In this document: positions 25,472 through 33,297 of the stretch, in pieces
How the letters are laid out: every line of letters starts with the position of its first letter
Numbering within the stretch: the stretch's first letter is position 1
From: Thalassospira marina
GTDB lineage: Bacteria; Pseudomonadota; Alphaproteobacteria; Rhodospirillales; Thalassospiraceae
DNA length: 64,000 nucleotides
Assembly (NCBI RefSeq): GCF_002844375.1
Contig: NZ_CP024199.1
Location: forward strand, 1,128,001-1,192,000
Direction of reading: 5' to 3'
Made by a program: the position numbers and the translations under genes
Notes under the pieces: model-generated
Told to the model about the DNA's origin: nothing
The model's database searches: none
Seen by the model: the letters and a program-made list of their open reading frames with translations, nothing else

Positions 25472-25972
25472 ATGCACGAACCGGAAGAATTCCGATACGA
25501 TCTGATGGTCGATCAGGCGCTGCGCGGCGTAGTAAAACAGATTCTGACTCGCGTGGCCAAAGAAGGCCTTTTCGGCGAGCATCACTATTATGTCACGTTT
25601 CAGACCAACCATCCCGGCGTTGAACTGCCAGACGCGCAGCGCAAGGCACATCCGGACAATATCACGGTTGTGGTGCAGCATCGCTTCTGGGACATGAAGG
25701 TTACGGACGAGTATTTCTCGGTCGGAATGAGCTTTGACGGCATGCCGACTGTTGTTGTTGTGCCCTTTGATGCCATGCTCGCCTTTGTTGATCCGTCGGC
25801 CAATTTCATGCTGACTTTCAGCGTAGAAGAAGAAATGGACGATGACGATTTCGAGGATGATGACGAAGAACCGGCAAAACTGACGGCGGATCCCGCGTCG
25901 CGGTCCAAACCGGCAGCCGAGTCCGGGGAAGGCGGCGAAGTGATCGCCCTTGATGCCTTCCGCAAGAAATAA
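25472..25972 (+). CDS. sspB: ClpXP adaptor SspB, alpha type
   Basis: 166 residues from ATG 25472 (CAGGA at 25461-25465), preferred over an upstream in-frame ATG at 25415. The N-terminal domain ('FRYDLMVDQALRGVVKQIL', 'HYYVTFQTNHPGVELP') is the substrate-binding fold. An acidic linker (about 115-130) leads to the C-terminal ClpX-binding tail 'VIALDAFRKK'. SspB tethers ssrA-tagged proteins to ClpXP. It sits 166 bp after ssrA, a functional pairing. Confidence 0.93.
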   Translation: MHEPEEFRYDLMVDQALRGVVKQILTRVAKEGLFGEHHYYVTFQTNHPGVELPDAQRKAHPDNITVVVQHRFWDMKVTDEYFSVGMSFDGMPTVVVVPFDAMLAFVDPSANFMLTFSVEEEMDDDDFEDDDEEPAKLTADPASRSKPAAESGEGGEVIALDAFRKK

Positions 25973-26028
25973 CAGACCGAAATGAAAGGGGCGGGCCAAT
26001 GGCTTCGCCCCTGAATTTTGCCGAATGA

Positions 26029-26057
26029 ACGGATGGGTTCCCGCCATCCGTTTTTTC
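26029..26057 (+). terminator. Terminator of sspB
   Basis: ACGGATGG (26029-26036) pairs with CCATCCGT (26044-26051), then TTTTTT. A second GC stem (AGGGGCG...CGCCCCT, 25987-26012) precedes it. Confidence 0.88.
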
Positions 26058-26061
26058 AGTT

Positions 26062-26079
26062 TGAAACCGGTCGGTTTCA
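26062..26079. promoter_or_regulatory. Inverted repeat upstream of fumarase
   Basis: TGAAACCG-GT-CGGTTTCA, perfect 8-bp arms. It resembles LacI-type operators but has two extra central bases. Candidate operator only. Confidence 0.35.
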
Positions 26080-26178
26080 GGCTGGTTGTGGCCCCATCGG
26101 CCAAAAGTCGCATGACACGCGGTTATGCTTCATTTTGTTGATGAAAGTCCCTATGGTCGCAGCCAGTTCCAATACCCA

Positions 26179-26192
26179 TCTGGTTAACCAGA
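26179..26192. promoter_or_regulatory. 14-bp perfect palindrome upstream of fumarase
   Basis: TCTGGTTAACCAGA, 49 bp before the fumarase start, where a repressor or activator would act. TGGT...ACCA half-sites recall GntR-type operators. Confidence 0.4.
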
Positions 26193-26240
26193 ACAGAATT
26201 AGAAACAGTCCCACCTTGTTTTGAGAGACGGAAGCCTTCC

Positions 26241-27857
26241 ATGAGTGATTTTGTCTATAAAGCCATGTTCGAGCAGGGCAAGGATGCCACGCCATATCGC
26301 AAGATTGGTGATGAAGGTATCGAAACCATCGAGGTTAACGGTGAAACCTTTTTGAAGGTTGCGCCCGAAGCGATTGAAAAACTGACCCTTCAGGCGTTTT
26401 TTGACTGCTCGCATCTTTTGCGTCCCGGCCATCTGGAACAGTTGCGCAAAATCCTCGATGACCCGGAAGCAACGGCGAATGACAAATTTGTCGCCATGGA
26501 CCTTCTGAAAAACGCCAATATCGCCTCGGGTGGTGTGCTGCCGATGTGCCAGGATACGGGCACGGCGATTGTTATGGGCAAGCGCGGTGGCCGCGTGATT
26601 ACCGATGGCAGCGACGAAGAAGCCGTTTCCAAGGGCATCTGGCGCGCCTATCAGGAATATAACCTGCGTTATTCGCAGGTATCCCCGGTGAATATGTTTG
26701 AAGAAAAAAACACCGGTTCCAACCTGCCAGCCCAGATCGACCTGTATGCAACACCCGGTGCCGAATATAAATTCATGTTCATGGCAAAGGGCGGTGGGTC
26801 GGCCAATAAAACCTTCCTGTTCCAGCAGACCAAGGCACTGTTGAACCCCGAAAGCCTGCGCAAGTTTCTGGATGAGAAAATCCGCACGCTCGGTACTTCG
26901 GCCTGCCCGCCCTACCACCTTGCCATTGTTATTGGCGGCACATCGGCAGAAGCCACGCTGAAAACCGTTAAAATGGCATCGGCACGTTATTACGATAACC
27001 TGCCGACCGAAGGCGGTGCACATGGCCAGGCCTATCGTGACCTTGAATGGGAACAGAAGATTCTGGAAATGACCCGCGAAATGGGCATTGGCGCGCAGTT
27101 TGGCGGCAAATATTTCTGCCATGATGTGCGCGTCATCCGCCTGCCGCGCCACGGGGCAAGCTGCCCGGTCGGGATTGGCGTTTCGTGCTCGGCGGACCGT
27201 CAGGTTCTGGGTAAAATCACCAAGGACGGCATCTTTATCGAGGATCTGGAACATAATCCGGCGAAATACCTGCCGGAGGTTTCCGATGAACATCTTGATG
27301 ATGAAGTCGTCAAGGTTGACCTGAACCAGCCGATGGATGACATCCGCAAGCAGCTGTCGCAATATCCGGTGAAAACCCGCCTGGCCCTGACCGGCAAGGT
27401 GATTGTGGCCCGTGACATTGCACATGCCAAAATCAAGGAACGCCTTGATGCTGGCGAAGGCATGCCCGAATACATGAAAAACCACCCGGTTTATTATGCT
27501 GGCCCGGCCAAGACGCCGGATGGCATGGCATCGGGTTCGTTTGGGCCGACCACGGCCGGGCGTATGGATGCCTATGTCGAGCAGTTCCAGGCCGCCGGTG
27601 GTTCGTTTGTGATGCTGGCAAAGGGCAACCGTTCCAAACAGGTCAAGGATGCCTGCCATAAATATGGTGGTTTCTATCTTGGTTCCATCGGGGGTCCGGC
27701 TGCGCGTCTGGCGCTTGATTGCATCAAAAAGGTCGAGGTTCTGGAATATCCCGAACTGGGCATGGAAGCCGTCTGGCAGATCGAAGTTGAAGACTTCCCG
27801 GCTTTCATCGTGATCGATGACAAGGGCAATGACTTCTTTGCCGAATTTGGCATCTGA
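26241..27857 (+). CDS. Fumarate hydratase, class I (4Fe-4S)
   Basis: 538 residues, close to E. coli FumA/FumB and with both domains in one chain. The three cluster-ligand cysteines are visible in 'LPMCQDTGTA' (Cys103), 'SACPPYHLAI' (about 222) and 'GASCPVGIGVSC' (about 315). The C-terminal swivelling domain has 'GPTTAGRMDAYVEQF'. It hydrates fumarate to L-malate in the TCA cycle and is oxygen-sensitive. ATG 26241 follows ACGGAAG. Monocistronic, with a strong terminator. Confidence 0.95.
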   Translation: MSDFVYKAMFEQGKDATPYRKIGDEGIETIEVNGETFLKVAPEAIEKLTLQAFFDCSHLLRPGHLEQLRKILDDPEATANDKFVAMDLLKNANIASGGVLPMCQDTGTAIVMGKRGGRVITDGSDEEAVSKGIWRAYQEYNLRYSQVSPVNMFEEKNTGSNLPAQIDLYATPGAEYKFMFMAKGGGSANKTFLFQQTKALLNPESLRKFLDEKIRTLGTSACPPYHLAIVIGGTSAEATLKTVKMASARYYDNLPTEGGAHGQAYRDLEWEQKILEMTREMGIGAQFGGKYFCHDVRVIRLPRHGASCPVGIGVSCSADRQVLGKITKDGIFIEDLEHNPAKYLPEVSDEHLDDEVVKVDLNQPMDDIRKQLSQYPVKTRLALTGKVIVARDIAHAKIKERLDAGEGMPEYMKNHPVYYAGPAKTPDGMASGSFGPTTAGRMDAYVEQFQAAGGSFVMLAKGNRSKQVKDACHKYGGFYLGSIGGPAARLALDCIKKVEVLEYPELGMEAVWQIEVEDFPAFIVIDDKGNDFFAEFGI

Positions 27858-27889
27858 TGCGGCCTTGAAGGCACGGCATTGATTTACGC

Positions 27890-27920
27890 AAAACGGCTGG
27901 CAAATGCGCCAGCCGTTTTC
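27890..27920 (+). terminator. Terminator of fumarase
   Basis: AAAACGGCTGGC (27890-27901) pairs with GCCAGCCGTTTT (27908-27919). Confidence 0.92.
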
Positions 27921-27962
27921 GTTTGTGCAATTGGGAAGTGCCGGTTTTGGGGCCGGTTTGGG

Positions 27963-29180
27963 TCAGGTCTGGCTTTGCGGGGTAAAGCGTGCCACGGCCT
28001 TTGCCAAAGGCGGGCCGATCAGTAGCACCATGAAAAACCGCGCCGATTGCATGACCAGAATAAAAGGCAGATCGACATGGGTGCTGGCCGCGATAATGGC
28101 AACGGAATCAAGCCCGCCCGGGCTGGTTGCCAGATAGGCGGTTAACGGGTCCACGCCAAGAAACTGCACCAGCAAAACCGAAATACCGGCGCAAAAGCCG
28201 ATCAGCACCACGATGGATAGCAGGATTTTGGGAAGCGCGCTGGCCGCATGATGCAAAACCGCCGGGGTGAATTTAAGGCCGATGCTCCAGCCGATAATGG
28301 CATAGGTCAGGCCCAGGAACCATTCGGGCAGTTCCACATTCAGCCAGCCATTAATATGCATGACCATTACGGTGATGATGGGAAACAGAAGTGCCCCCGA
28401 TGGCACACGCAGGATAACACCCAGCGTGGCCGATATGCCCGCGACAAGCAGGGTCAGGCCGAAATTGCCGATATCAAAGGCCGGGAACCATTCATGCACG
28501 GGCATTTCCGCACCCGGCGGCAGGCTGCTTGATACCCAGAAATTTGCCACCATTGATGCCACCGTGACCACGCACACCACGCGCACATATTGCATGAAGG
28601 CAACAAGCCTGGCATCGGCGCCAAAGGCCTCGGCCATGATGACCATGGCGGATGCCGCACCGGGGGATGACCCCCAAATACCGACTGTTCCCGGCAGCAC
28701 ACGGCGGATGCAGAGGATCCAGCCCAAAAAGCTGCTGGCCAGCAGGGTGATGAAGGTAATGCCAATGACCAGCACCCAGTCATCGACAAAGGATGTAATG
28801 ATCGCGGCCGTCATTGAACCGCCGATCATTGCCCCCAAAACAGACTGGGCGGCAAGGAAGCTTGTACGCGGGATGCGGATCGTTGCGCTGTTGGTGCCCA
28901 TGACGATGCCAACAATCATCGGGCCCAGCAGCAGGGCCGCGGGCACATGAAAATGATGCAGCACAATCCCCATCAGCAGCGAACTGCCCAGCAATAGCGC
29001 CCATTGGGCCAGCTCGGGAATATTGCCAAGGCGGCGGACAGTCGATTTATCGTTATCCGGGGTCGGTGGGGCAGTGATGCCGGACGGTGCCACGTCACTT
29101 GCGGGGCTGGCATGAGGGCTGTCACTGTCGTCGGGGGATGGGGTATGGGGCGGTTTTGACATGTCGTGGGGCAAAGTCAT
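27963..29180 (-). CDS. AbrB-duplication membrane protein (putative transporter)
   Basis: 405 residues from ATG 29180; an upstream in-frame ATG at 29390 would add a non-protein-like leader. A 60-residue Pro/Ser/Asp N-terminal tail is followed by about ten membrane helices in two repeats. 'LGPMIVGIVMG', 'GSSPGAASAMVIMAEAFGAD' and 'LATSPGGLDSVAIIAAST' are family signatures; the SPGG-type motif recurs in both halves. The family has been called putative ammonia monooxygenase in databases, but it looks like a transporter. Function unproven. Confidence 0.85.
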   Translation of the reverse strand: MTLPHDMSKPPHTPSPDDSDSPHASPASDVAPSGITAPPTPDNDKSTVRRLGNIPELAQWALLLGSSLLMGIVLHHFHVPAALLLGPMIVGIVMGTNSATIRIPRTSFLAAQSVLGAMIGGSMTAAIITSFVDDWVLVIGITFITLLASSFLGWILCIRRVLPGTVGIWGSSPGAASAMVIMAEAFGADARLVAFMQYVRVVCVVTVASMVANFWVSSSLPPGAEMPVHEWFPAFDIGNFGLTLLVAGISATLGVILRVPSGALLFPIITVMVMHINGWLNVELPEWFLGLTYAIIGWSIGLKFTPAVLHHAASALPKILLSIVVLIGFCAGISVLLVQFLGVDPLTAYLATSPGGLDSVAIIAASTHVDLPFILVMQSARFFMVLLIGPPLAKAVARFTPQSQT

Positions 29181-29454
29181 TTTCCGTTTTGGTGCGTTGT
29201 GGCGTAACCGCACTTTTTGTTTTGGGCGAAGCGATCCAGAATATTGTTGGCGTGTATCGGGCAGGTGGCGTTGGCACGAATGCCGAAAATTGATAACGGG
29301 CCAAAGGGTGGGCCCGCGTCCTTGCGGGTTTGACCCCACTATAACGGAAATGCGCCAAGTGCGAGCTTTGCCATTCCAAGAGGGGGGCATTGCCGATTTC
29401 GGTTTCGCAATGCAAAATTATTATAAGATAAAGCTGTGTCGAAGCAAAACCCGG

Positions 29455-29946
29455 TTATTCGCGTTTTTCCAAGGTCTGGCTAACAGAAAGCGGCCCGTCG
29501 ATTTTAAGCGATCGCAACGCAAAGTTTGATCGGATATCCGCCACCATCGGCAGGGTCAGCAGTTTTTCCGATAACAGCCTTTCATAGGCGGCCAGATCGG
29601 CAACGACGATTTCAGCCATAAAATCGGCCGTGCCCGAAACCATGAAACAGGAAACAACCTCAGGTAGGGCGCACAGGGCTTCGCCCAGGGCATCGGCATT
29701 GGTGCGGTTATGCCGTTCGACTTTCACCTCGGTAAAAACGGTCAGCCCAAGGCCCGCGCGATGACGGTTGATCCGTGCGCCATAATTTTCAATGACCCCG
29801 GCATCCTCCAGCCGTTTGACCCGGCGATAACAGGGCGATGGCGACAGGTTGATCCTTTCGGCCAGATCAACATTGCTTAGCCGGCCATCCTGTTGCAGCA
29901 GGTCAATGATCATGCGGTCTTTGGTATCAATTTCGATTTGGGGCAT
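29455..29946 (-). CDS. Lrp/AsnC-family regulator
   Basis: 163 residues. Helix-turn-helix 'DLAERINLSPSPCYRRVKRLEDAGVI' (about 27-52), then a RAM ligand domain ('PEVVSCFMVSGTADFMAEIVV'). It is divergent from an EamA exporter that starts 134 bp away, the usual arrangement for an amino-acid-sensing regulator controlling efflux. Confidence 0.93.
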   Translation of the reverse strand: MPQIEIDTKDRMIIDLLQQDGRLSNVDLAERINLSPSPCYRRVKRLEDAGVIENYGARINRHRAGLGLTVFTEVKVERHNRTNADALGEALCALPEVVSCFMVSGTADFMAEIVVADLAAYERLLSEKLLTLPMVADIRSNFALRSLKIDGPLSVSQTLEKRE

Positions 29947-30080
29947 GTTTGATCCCGTATGTGATATAATTGGGGTTGTTATGCCTCAGTATTGCGAAAA
30001 ATGGGGAAAGATAGCAAGGATTCTCCCCGGATTGGGGCGCTATTCTTCTGGCAGTGAAATCTGGCAGGATGATAGGTGCC

Positions 30081-31091
30081 ATGACTGTGCAAAATGCCCC
30101 GGTAGATGCCGGGTTTGACCATAATGTAGCGTCACAAACCCCGCAAACCGGCGGGACGAAGGCGGGGCCGCAACCGCAAAAGGGCAGCCTGGATACCAAA
30201 GGCAGCTTTGCCTATCGCCTGGTGGGGATGGCTGCGGCAATGACAACGGTAACGATCTGGGCGGCATGGATTGTTTCAACCCGCTATTCGGTGACAAACA
30301 ATCTGGGCCCGGTTGATATCGGTCTTTTGCGCTTTGCTGTGCCGGCTATTGTATTATCCCCTGTCTGGCTGAAACACGGGATATGGCCACGCGGGCTTTC
30401 GCCCCTTACCGGGCTTGCCATGATTTGCGGGTCGGGTGTGCTGTTTTTTCTGGTGGCATCAACGGGGATGCAATATGCGCCCGCCGCCCATGTCGGGGCG
30501 CTGCTGCCCGGTGCCATGCCGTTATGGGCGGCGATTTTGGGCGTGCTGTTTTTCGGCGAACGGTTTTCTGCCCTGCGCTGGGCGGGATATGCGACCATCG
30601 CCATTGGCATTTTGCTGATGGTGGCGGGGCTGTTTACCGGCCACGGGCAACCCGGCATGTGGCGGGGTTATGCGATGTTCTTATCGGCGGCCTGTTTGTG
30701 GGCGGGTTATACCCATGCCTATCATAAAAGCGGCATGGGACCTTTGCATGCGGCGGGTTTTATCGGGCTGTGGTCGTTTGTGGTGTTAGCCGTGGTGGCG
30801 GCTATTCGCGGTACGGCCCTGTTGGATGTGCCGCTGGCGGATGCCGGTTTGCAATTGCTGACACAGGGTGTGTTATCGGGGTTTGTTGCGATTATCTGTT
30901 ACGGCATTGCTGTGCGGCGCATTGGGTCCACCCGGGCATCGGCCTTTGCGGCCCTGGCACCGGCCTTTGCCGCCCTTGGCGGTAAATGGGTGCTGGGCGA
31001 GGATTTATCCATCCTGGCAATTAGTGCTGTGATTTTGGTGATGGCGGGCGTTGTTTTGGCGGCCCTTGCTACGGACCGGGTAAAAAACTAG
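30081..31091 (+). CDS. EamA/DMT-family exporter
   Basis: 336 residues from ATG 30081 (in-frame GTG 30054 and ATG 30069 are alternatives). A 45-residue polar N-terminal tail precedes ten membrane helices in two EamA repeats ('GALLPGAMPLWAAILGVLFFGE' in the first). It probably exports an amino acid or other small metabolite under control of the divergent Lrp regulator. Confidence 0.87.
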   Translation: MTVQNAPVDAGFDHNVASQTPQTGGTKAGPQPQKGSLDTKGSFAYRLVGMAAAMTTVTIWAAWIVSTRYSVTNNLGPVDIGLLRFAVPAIVLSPVWLKHGIWPRGLSPLTGLAMICGSGVLFFLVASTGMQYAPAAHVGALLPGAMPLWAAILGVLFFGERFSALRWAGYATIAIGILLMVAGLFTGHGQPGMWRGYAMFLSAACLWAGYTHAYHKSGMGPLHAAGFIGLWSFVVLAVVAAIRGTALLDVPLADAGLQLLTQGVLSGFVAIICYGIAVRRIGSTRASAFAALAPAFAALGGKWVLGEDLSILAISAVILVMAGVVLAALATDRVKN

Positions 31092-31156
31092 CCGCCTGTT
31101 ACGGGGCAAAAGTCGCGCAATTCGCGCGCCCCTTTTGCGCATCTTTGCGATTTCAA

Positions 31157-31190
31157 AACCCTGATTGCCCGGCAATGCTGTGCCGGGCAA
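31157..31190 (-). terminator. Terminator between eamA and the VOC gene
   Basis: TTGCCCGGCA (31165-31174) pairs with TGCCGGGCAA (31181-31190), with a modest T-run on the minus strand. GC-rich repeats at 31102-31136 may serve the + strand gene. Confidence 0.65.
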
Positions 31191-31204
31191 CGGGGATTTC
31201 GGGT

Positions 31205-31597
31205 TTATGCTGCCGGGGCGTGACAGACGGCCTCGATATTGTTGCCATCGGCATCAATGATAAAGGCCCCATAATAGTTTTCATGGTAATGCGGGCGCAG
31301 GCCCGGCGCGCCGTTATCCTTTGCCCCGGCCGAAAGGGCGGCATGATAAAAGGCATCAACCGCACCGCGTGACTGGGCGCCAAAGGCGATATGGGTGCCC
31401 GGTGCGGCCTCTTTTTTGCCACCCGTAATCCAGAAGAACGGCTTGCCCTGGTTGCCAAAGCCTGTATGGGCCTGATCGCCGGTTTGTTCGGCACTGACTT
31501 CCATGACAATCGAAATTTCCAGCGGTGCCAGTACAGACAGGTAAAAACCACGGGCTTTTGCGTGGTCGGTAACCGCGATTCCGAGATGGTCAATCAT
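31205..31597 (-). CDS. VOC-family (glyoxalase/dioxygenase fold) protein
   Basis: 130 residues from ATG 31597 (AGGA upstream); an upstream in-frame ATG at 31642 lies inside the palindrome. The pattern 'MIDHLGIAVTDHAKARGFYLSVL' and 'NYYGAFIIDADGNNIEAVCH' is the vicinal-oxygen-chelate fold with the metal-binding His and Glu. Substrate unknown. Divergent from a WYL regulator, with a 46-bp palindrome between them. Confidence 0.87.
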   Translation of the reverse strand: MIDHLGIAVTDHAKARGFYLSVLAPLEISIVMEVSAEQTGDQAHTGFGNQGKPFFWITGGKKEAAPGTHIAFGAQSRGAVDAFYHAALSAGAKDNGAPGLRPHYHENYYGAFIIDADGNNIEAVCHAPAA

Positions 31598-31635
31598 GTG
31601 AGACGTCCTGTCCTGTTGTTGCTTGAAATGCCGAT

Positions 31636-31681
31636 CTACCATACCCCTCCTGACAGGAGCCTGTCAGGAGGGGTATGGTAG
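31636..31681. promoter_or_regulatory. 46-bp palindrome between VOC gene and WYL regulator
   Basis: Perfect 22-bp arms (31636-31657 and 31660-31681) with a 2-nt centre; the inner part reads CTCCTGACAGG-AG-CCTGTCAGGAG. It sits 38 bp before the VOC start and 35 bp before the regulator start, the expected place for a shared operator. Confidence 0.85.
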
Positions 31682-31716
31682 CGTGACCAGGAATTGAAAA
31701 GAACCGGAAAAGCGAT

Positions 31717-32421
31717 ATGAGACGTGCTGACAGACTGTTTCGCCTTGTGCAGATTTTGCGACGACGCAAACTGAGCCGGGCGCGTGAACTGGCCGAGGAA
31801 CTGGAAGTTTCCGAACGGACGATCTATCGCGACATTCGCGACCTGGCGGCATCTGGTGTGCCGGTGGAAGGCGAAGCCGGTGTTGGCTATATCCTGCGCG
31901 ATGGGTATGACCTGCCGCCATTGATGTTTGATGCCGAAGAGATCGAGGCGCTGGTGGTGGGGGCGCGCATGGTGCAAAGCTGGACTGACCCGCAAATGGC
32001 GCGCGCGGCCAGTGATGCCTTATCGAAAATCGAGGCGGTGGTGCCAGAACGCCTGCGCGGCCTGATTGGTGGCATTCCCATTGCCGTTGCCGATATCCCG
32101 CAGGAACCGATTGCTGTTTCAATGCCGGTTTTGCGCCGGGCCATTCGTGAACGCAACATCATCAATATGGATTATACCGATGTGAAAGGCGCACAGACGC
32201 AGCGCCGGGTATGGCCGCTGGGGATGCTGTTTTTCGGGTCTGTCTGGTTGCTGGCGGGCTGGTGCGAATTGCGTAATGCCTTTCGCGTTTTTCGTGCGGA
32301 CCGGATTGTATCGATGGATGTGCTGGGCGAACGTTACCGGCCCACACCGGGGCGGTCATTGCGCGATTACCTTATTTCCGAAGGGGTCGAGGGCGAGGTT
32401 TTAAATGGTCTGGGCCGTTAG
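31717..32421 (+). CDS. YafY-type regulator, HTH plus WYL domain
   Basis: 234 residues. The N-terminal winged helix 'SRARELAEELEVSERTIYRDIRDL' is followed by a WYL sensor domain ('INMDYTDVKG', 'WPLGMLFFGSVWLLAGWCELR'). WYL domains bind nucleic-acid or small-molecule signals. It probably autoregulates and controls the divergent VOC gene through the 46-bp palindrome. Confidence 0.92.
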   Translation: MRRADRLFRLVQILRRRKLSRARELAEELEVSERTIYRDIRDLAASGVPVEGEAGVGYILRDGYDLPPLMFDAEEIEALVVGARMVQSWTDPQMARAASDALSKIEAVVPERLRGLIGGIPIAVADIPQEPIAVSMPVLRRAIRERNIINMDYTDVKGAQTQRRVWPLGMLFFGSVWLLAGWCELRNAFRVFRADRIVSMDVLGERYRPTPGRSLRDYLISEGVEGEVLNGLGR

Positions 32422-32506
32422 GGTTGGGGTAGAGGCGCGTTAGTTGCCGTTTTAACCGCCCCTTTCGTGCAAAATGCATTGCCACTGAATAATATGGATA
32501 TCCGTG

Positions 32507-32962
32507 ATGGAAATGGCCCTGCGGGCAAAGGCCCGGAATGAATTTGTCGCCATGCTGACCGACCTGTTTGCGCCATTGGGGCATATCACCGCCCGGCGCA
32601 TGTTTGGCGGCTGGGGTGTATATTGTGATGGCACTGTTTTCGGGCTGGTGGCGCATGATGTGCTGTTTTTAAAGGCCGATGATGAATGCCGCGCGGCCTT
32701 TGAAGACCGGCAGCTTGATATGTTTTATCCGCACGGGCCGGATGGTGTTTGCATTTCCTATTATGAAATTCCCGGCGAATGGCTGGAGGATGAGGACGAC
32801 ATCCTGCCTTATGCCCGCATTGCCCTGGATGCTGGTTTGCGTGCCGCACTGAATAAAAAACCAAAACCCAAAAAGCGCGCCGGGCAAACCAAGGATGGGG
32901 CGAAGGGCGGGGTGAAGGTTAAAGCCAAAACCAAGTCAAAGTCTGCCGGGGCCGGAGCATAA
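32507..32962 (+). CDS. TfoX N-terminal domain protein
   Basis: 151 residues from ATG 32507 (GTG 32504 and ATG 32513 also in frame). 'LGHITARRMFGGWGVYCDGTVFGLV' and 'FLKADDECR' are the TfoX/Sxy N-terminal domain. The last 40 residues are a Lys-rich tail ('KKPKPKKRAGQTKDG') that could bind nucleic acid. The competence link known from Gammaproteobacteria should not be assumed here. Confidence 0.85.
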   Translation: MEMALRAKARNEFVAMLTDLFAPLGHITARRMFGGWGVYCDGTVFGLVAHDVLFLKADDECRAAFEDRQLDMFYPHGPDGVCISYYEIPGEWLEDEDDILPYARIALDAGLRAALNKKPKPKKRAGQTKDGAKGGVKVKAKTKSKSAGAGA

Positions 32963-33297
32963 ACCTGTCGCTGGTATCCCTGTTGCTGCCTTAATGGGTT
33001 TTCCTGAGTCTTTGAGGACTGCGCTGGTCAACCGTTCCCCAAGGGGCTGGAAAGTTGCCTGTGGGCGGTGAAATCCTGTCTGACAGGCGAGGTTTCCTAT
33101 GCAGATAGGGTAATATTCTTCTCCTATTGGATAATTCTTTGCCGTGGCCCCCTGTAATCTTTATATTTGCGAATATATCCAATATTTTGATGCAAGCGTC
33201 GGCTGCGTTCGGGATATCGACAGGTCGATTTAGGGGAAACAGGCAGGCCGACCATTTTTCGGGTCGGGTTTACTGCCACCTGACTGAGAGCCAATTT
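32963..33297. other. 335-bp intergenic region before the GGDEF-EAL gene
   Basis: No coding sequence or clear terminator. An open frame extends upstream from 33298 to 33127, but its translation is not protein-like. Confidence 0.35.

Noticed and set aside
26199..27659. 486-codon minus-strand open frame opposite fumarase
   Set aside because: The + strand encodes a complete class I fumarase; the antisense translation has no recognisable domain.
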